64,000 nt of DNA from Actinoplanes philippinensis. Lineage in GTDB: Bacteria > Actinomycetota > Actinomycetes > Mycobacteriales > Micromonosporaceae. Below are positions 60,770 through 64,000 of this stretch, in pieces. The first letter of the stretch is position 1, and each line of letters begins with the position of its first letter. Made by a program: the position numbers and the translations under genes. The notes under the pieces are model-generated. The model was not told the DNA's origin. It searched no databases and was given only the letters and a program-made list of their open reading frames with translations. The stretch spans positions 310,001 to 374,000 of the forward strand of contig NZ_FONV01000002.1 in NCBI RefSeq assembly GCF_900113015.1, in the 5' to 3' direction.

Positions 60770-62206
60770 TCACACCGTCGCCGGGTCGACGAGCGAGCCC
60801 AGCTGGTGCACCCGCAGGGTGTTGGTGGAGCCCGGCGCGTTCGGCGGGGAGCCGGCCACGACGACCACGTAGTCGCCGGGCTTGGCCAGGCCGAGACCCA
60901 GCATCTTCGCGTCGACCTGGCGGAACATGTCGTCGGTGTGCTCGACGAAGTCGGTCAGGAACGTCTCCACACCCCAGCTCAGGGCGAGGGTGTTGCGCAC
61001 CTCGGAGACCGGGGTGAACGCGTAGAGCGGCAGGTCGCAGTGCAACCGGGCGAGACGCTTGACGGTGTCGCCGGTCTGCGAGAACGCCACCAGCGCCTTG
61101 GCGCCGATGTTGCGGGCGATCTGCGAGGCGGCGACGGTCAGCGCGCCACCGTGGGTGCGCGGGTCGTGCTGCAGACGCGGGACGCCCATGCCGCCGGCCT
61201 CGGTCGTCGCGACGATCTTGGCCATCGTGCTGACGGTGAGCACCGGGTACTTACCGACCGAGGTCTCGCCGGAGAGCATCACCGCGTCGGTGCCGTCGAG
61301 CACCGCGTTGGCCACGTCGGACGCCTCGGCGCGGGTCGGCCGGGAATTCTCGATCATCGAGTCGAGCATCTGGGTCGCGACGATGACCGGCTTCGCGTTC
61401 TCCCGGCAGAGCTGGACGGCACGTTTCTGCACCAGCGGGACCTGGTCGAGGGGCAGCTCGACGCCGAGGTCGCCACGGGCCACCATGACGCCGTCGAAGG
61501 CCAGCACGATCGCCTCGAGGTGGTCGACCGCCTCCGGCTTCTCCACCTTGGCGATGACCGGGACCCGGCGGCCCTCCTCGTCCATGATCTTGTGGACCAG
61601 GTCGATGTCCTCCGGGGCGCGGACGAACGACAGCGCCACCAGGTCGACGCCGAGACCCAGGGCGAACCGCAGGTCCTCCTGGTCCTTGTCGCTGAGCGCC
61701 GGGACGCTGACCGCGACGTTGGGCAGCGAGACGCCCTTGTTGTTGCTGACCGGGCCACCCTCGGTGACCAGGCAGTGGATGTCCTCGCCCTCGACCTCGG
61801 TCACCTCGATCGCGACCTTGCCGTCGTCGATCAGGAGGCGGTCACCGACCTTGACCTCGTGCGGGAGCTTCTTGTAGGTGCAGGAGACGCGCTCCTTGGT
61901 GCCGAGGATCTCGTCGCTGGTGATGACGACGCGGTCGCCGGTCTCCCAGCGGTGCGGGCCGTCGGCGAACTTGCCGAGCCGGATCTTCGGGCCCTGCAGG
62001 TCGGCCAGGATGGCGACCGGCCGATCGGCCTGCTCAGCGGCGGCGCGAACCAGCTCGTACATCTCCCGGTGGTTTTCCCGGGTGTCGTGGCTGAAGTTCA
62101 TCCGGGCCACGTTCATACCCGCTTCCACCAGGCCGAGCATGCGCTCCGGCGACTTGGTGGCGGGCCCCATCGTGCAGACGATCTTTGCGCGGCGTGTCAC
62201 GGCCAT
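60770..62206 (-). CDS. pyk: Pyruvate kinase
   Basis: 478 residues. It makes pyruvate and ATP from PEP. Motifs: RAKIVCTMGPATKSPERMLG at the N-terminus, ADLQGPKIRLGKF, the lid-type B domain (about 70-170), MVARGDLGVELPL, and ATQMLDSMIENSRPTRAEASD. The C-terminal allosteric domain ends SLVDPATV. ATG 62206 (MAVTRRAKIVCTMGP) matches the family and has GAAGGA upstream. A 503-base gap lies before gltD. Confidence 0.97.
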   Translation of the reverse strand: MAVTRRAKIVCTMGPATKSPERMLGLVEAGMNVARMNFSHDTRENHREMYELVRAAAEQADRPVAILADLQGPKIRLGKFADGPHRWETGDRVVITSDEILGTKERVSCTYKKLPHEVKVGDRLLIDDGKVAIEVTEVEGEDIHCLVTEGGPVSNNKGVSLPNVAVSVPALSDKDQEDLRFALGLGVDLVALSFVRAPEDIDLVHKIMDEEGRRVPVIAKVEKPEAVDHLEAIVLAFDGVMVARGDLGVELPLDQVPLVQKRAVQLCRENAKPVIVATQMLDSMIENSRPTRAEASDVANAVLDGTDAVMLSGETSVGKYPVLTVSTMAKIVATTEAGGMGVPRLQHDPRTHGGALTVAASQIARNIGAKALVAFSQTGDTVKRLARLHCDLPLYAFTPVSEVRNTLALSWGVETFLTDFVEHTDDMFRQVDAKMLGLGLAKPGDYVVVVAGSPPNAPGSTNTLRVHQLGSLVDPATV

Positions 62207-62662
62207 CAGGCTAGTCCTTCTCCTGGGGCGGCCCGGCGGCCGACCCCCGTCATCGGCATGAACTGCGGGTGTCGACGGCGAGGTCAACCCGCGAGGTGTG
62301 GCGGGGTGCGCTGCGTCGTCCGCGGGCTTCAGCGACCGCCGGTTCAGACTAGCGGTCCGCTCACGGCGGCCGACGGCACATGCCCCAACCCCATTTCGCG
62401 GTACGGACCACACCTGCCACTGCCAGCGCAAAAGGCATCCGCGAGATCGATGTGAAGCGATGGGCCGACCGCCCGTGCACCGAACGACGGGCGGCCGGGG
62501 CCGGCAGAGGCCGCCCGGATGGACGGGGCGGTTCGCGGCACCGGCCGTCCCACCGGGCCGATCACCGCGCCGCCACGCACCCCCATCGATCGACGAACGC
62601 CATTGTGCTCCAGCCCCGGCAGCCGATTAACGCCCGTTTTGGTGACGACGGCCGGAAAAGCG
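62207..62662. other. Intergenic region upstream of pyk
   Basis: About 456 bases containing the pyk promoter region, but no gene that I can support. A few short GC hairpins are visible, none convincing as an RNA gene. Confidence 0.4.
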
Positions 62663-62695
62663 CCGGGCCCGCCACCGGAAAGGTGACGGGCCCGG
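62663..62695 (-). terminator. Terminator of gltD
   Basis: CCGGGCCCG-CCACC pairs with GGTG-ACGGGCCCGG (one mismatch), 15 bases beyond the gltD stop. Confidence 0.65.
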
Positions 62696-62709
62696 GCAGG
62701 GAAAGCGGA

Positions 62710-64000
<1,291 letters not shown>

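Overview
The window looks like chromosomal DNA of a high-GC actinobacterium. A Micromonosporaceae member such as Actinoplanes is most likely. The basis is the very GC-rich codon use, frequent GTG/TTG starts, a CoaE-GrpB fusion, a PolA that seems to lack exonuclease residues, and an ANTAR response regulator near pyruvate kinase. The genus is inferred, not proven.

Layout. (1) 1-4625: the 3'-truncated rsgA, a metallo-hydrolase and a large LuxR-type (LAL) regulator. (2) 4713-22258: a compact RiPP (ribosomally made, modified peptide) cluster in two divergent arms. The minus arm runs from two NHLP-type precursors (one ending in CCCPCCCT, the other in INVNINLYQAK) through a stand-alone YcaO, TfuA and a B12-type radical SAM enzyme to a 51-residue exported micropeptide. 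The plus arm holds a lipoprotein, a fused TOMM cyclodehydratase, a SagB-type dehydrogenase, an NHLM HlyD-like protein, an NHLM peptidase-containing ABC exporter and a second NHLM ABC protein. A MerR-type regulator closes it. (3) 22411-25288: an ECF sigma factor with a membrane partner, then a secreted trypsin-fold protein whose whole catalytic triad is replaced, fused to FG-GAP repeats. (4) 25339-33163: a minus-strand operon of GntR regulator, giant Ser/Thr-kinase/ATPase/histidine-kinase, NCS1 permease and hydantoin racemase. (5) 33251-52000: mostly core genes (a ClpP-like protein without catalytic residues, a divergent L11 paralogue, lytic transglycosylase, typA, terC behind a probable yybP-ykoY riboswitch, GNAT, uvrB, coaE, rpsA, methyltransferase, arsR, polA) with several repeat arrays. 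(6) 52198-57575: a branched-chain amino-acid ABC transporter. (7) 57772-64000: ANTAR regulator, an odd tRNA-like gene, membrane protein, tesB, pyk and the 5'-truncated gltD.

How the RiPP genes could work together (inference). The NHLP leaders recruit the modifying enzymes. The fused C/D cyclodehydratase and SagB enzyme would convert the Cys/Thr block of one precursor to azoles. YcaO-TfuA would add thioamide(s), and the radical SAM enzyme a C-methyl or similar group. The C39 domain of the exporter would cut after the Ala-Gly end of the leader during export. Similar palindromes upstream of each precursor gene suggest one shared regulator.
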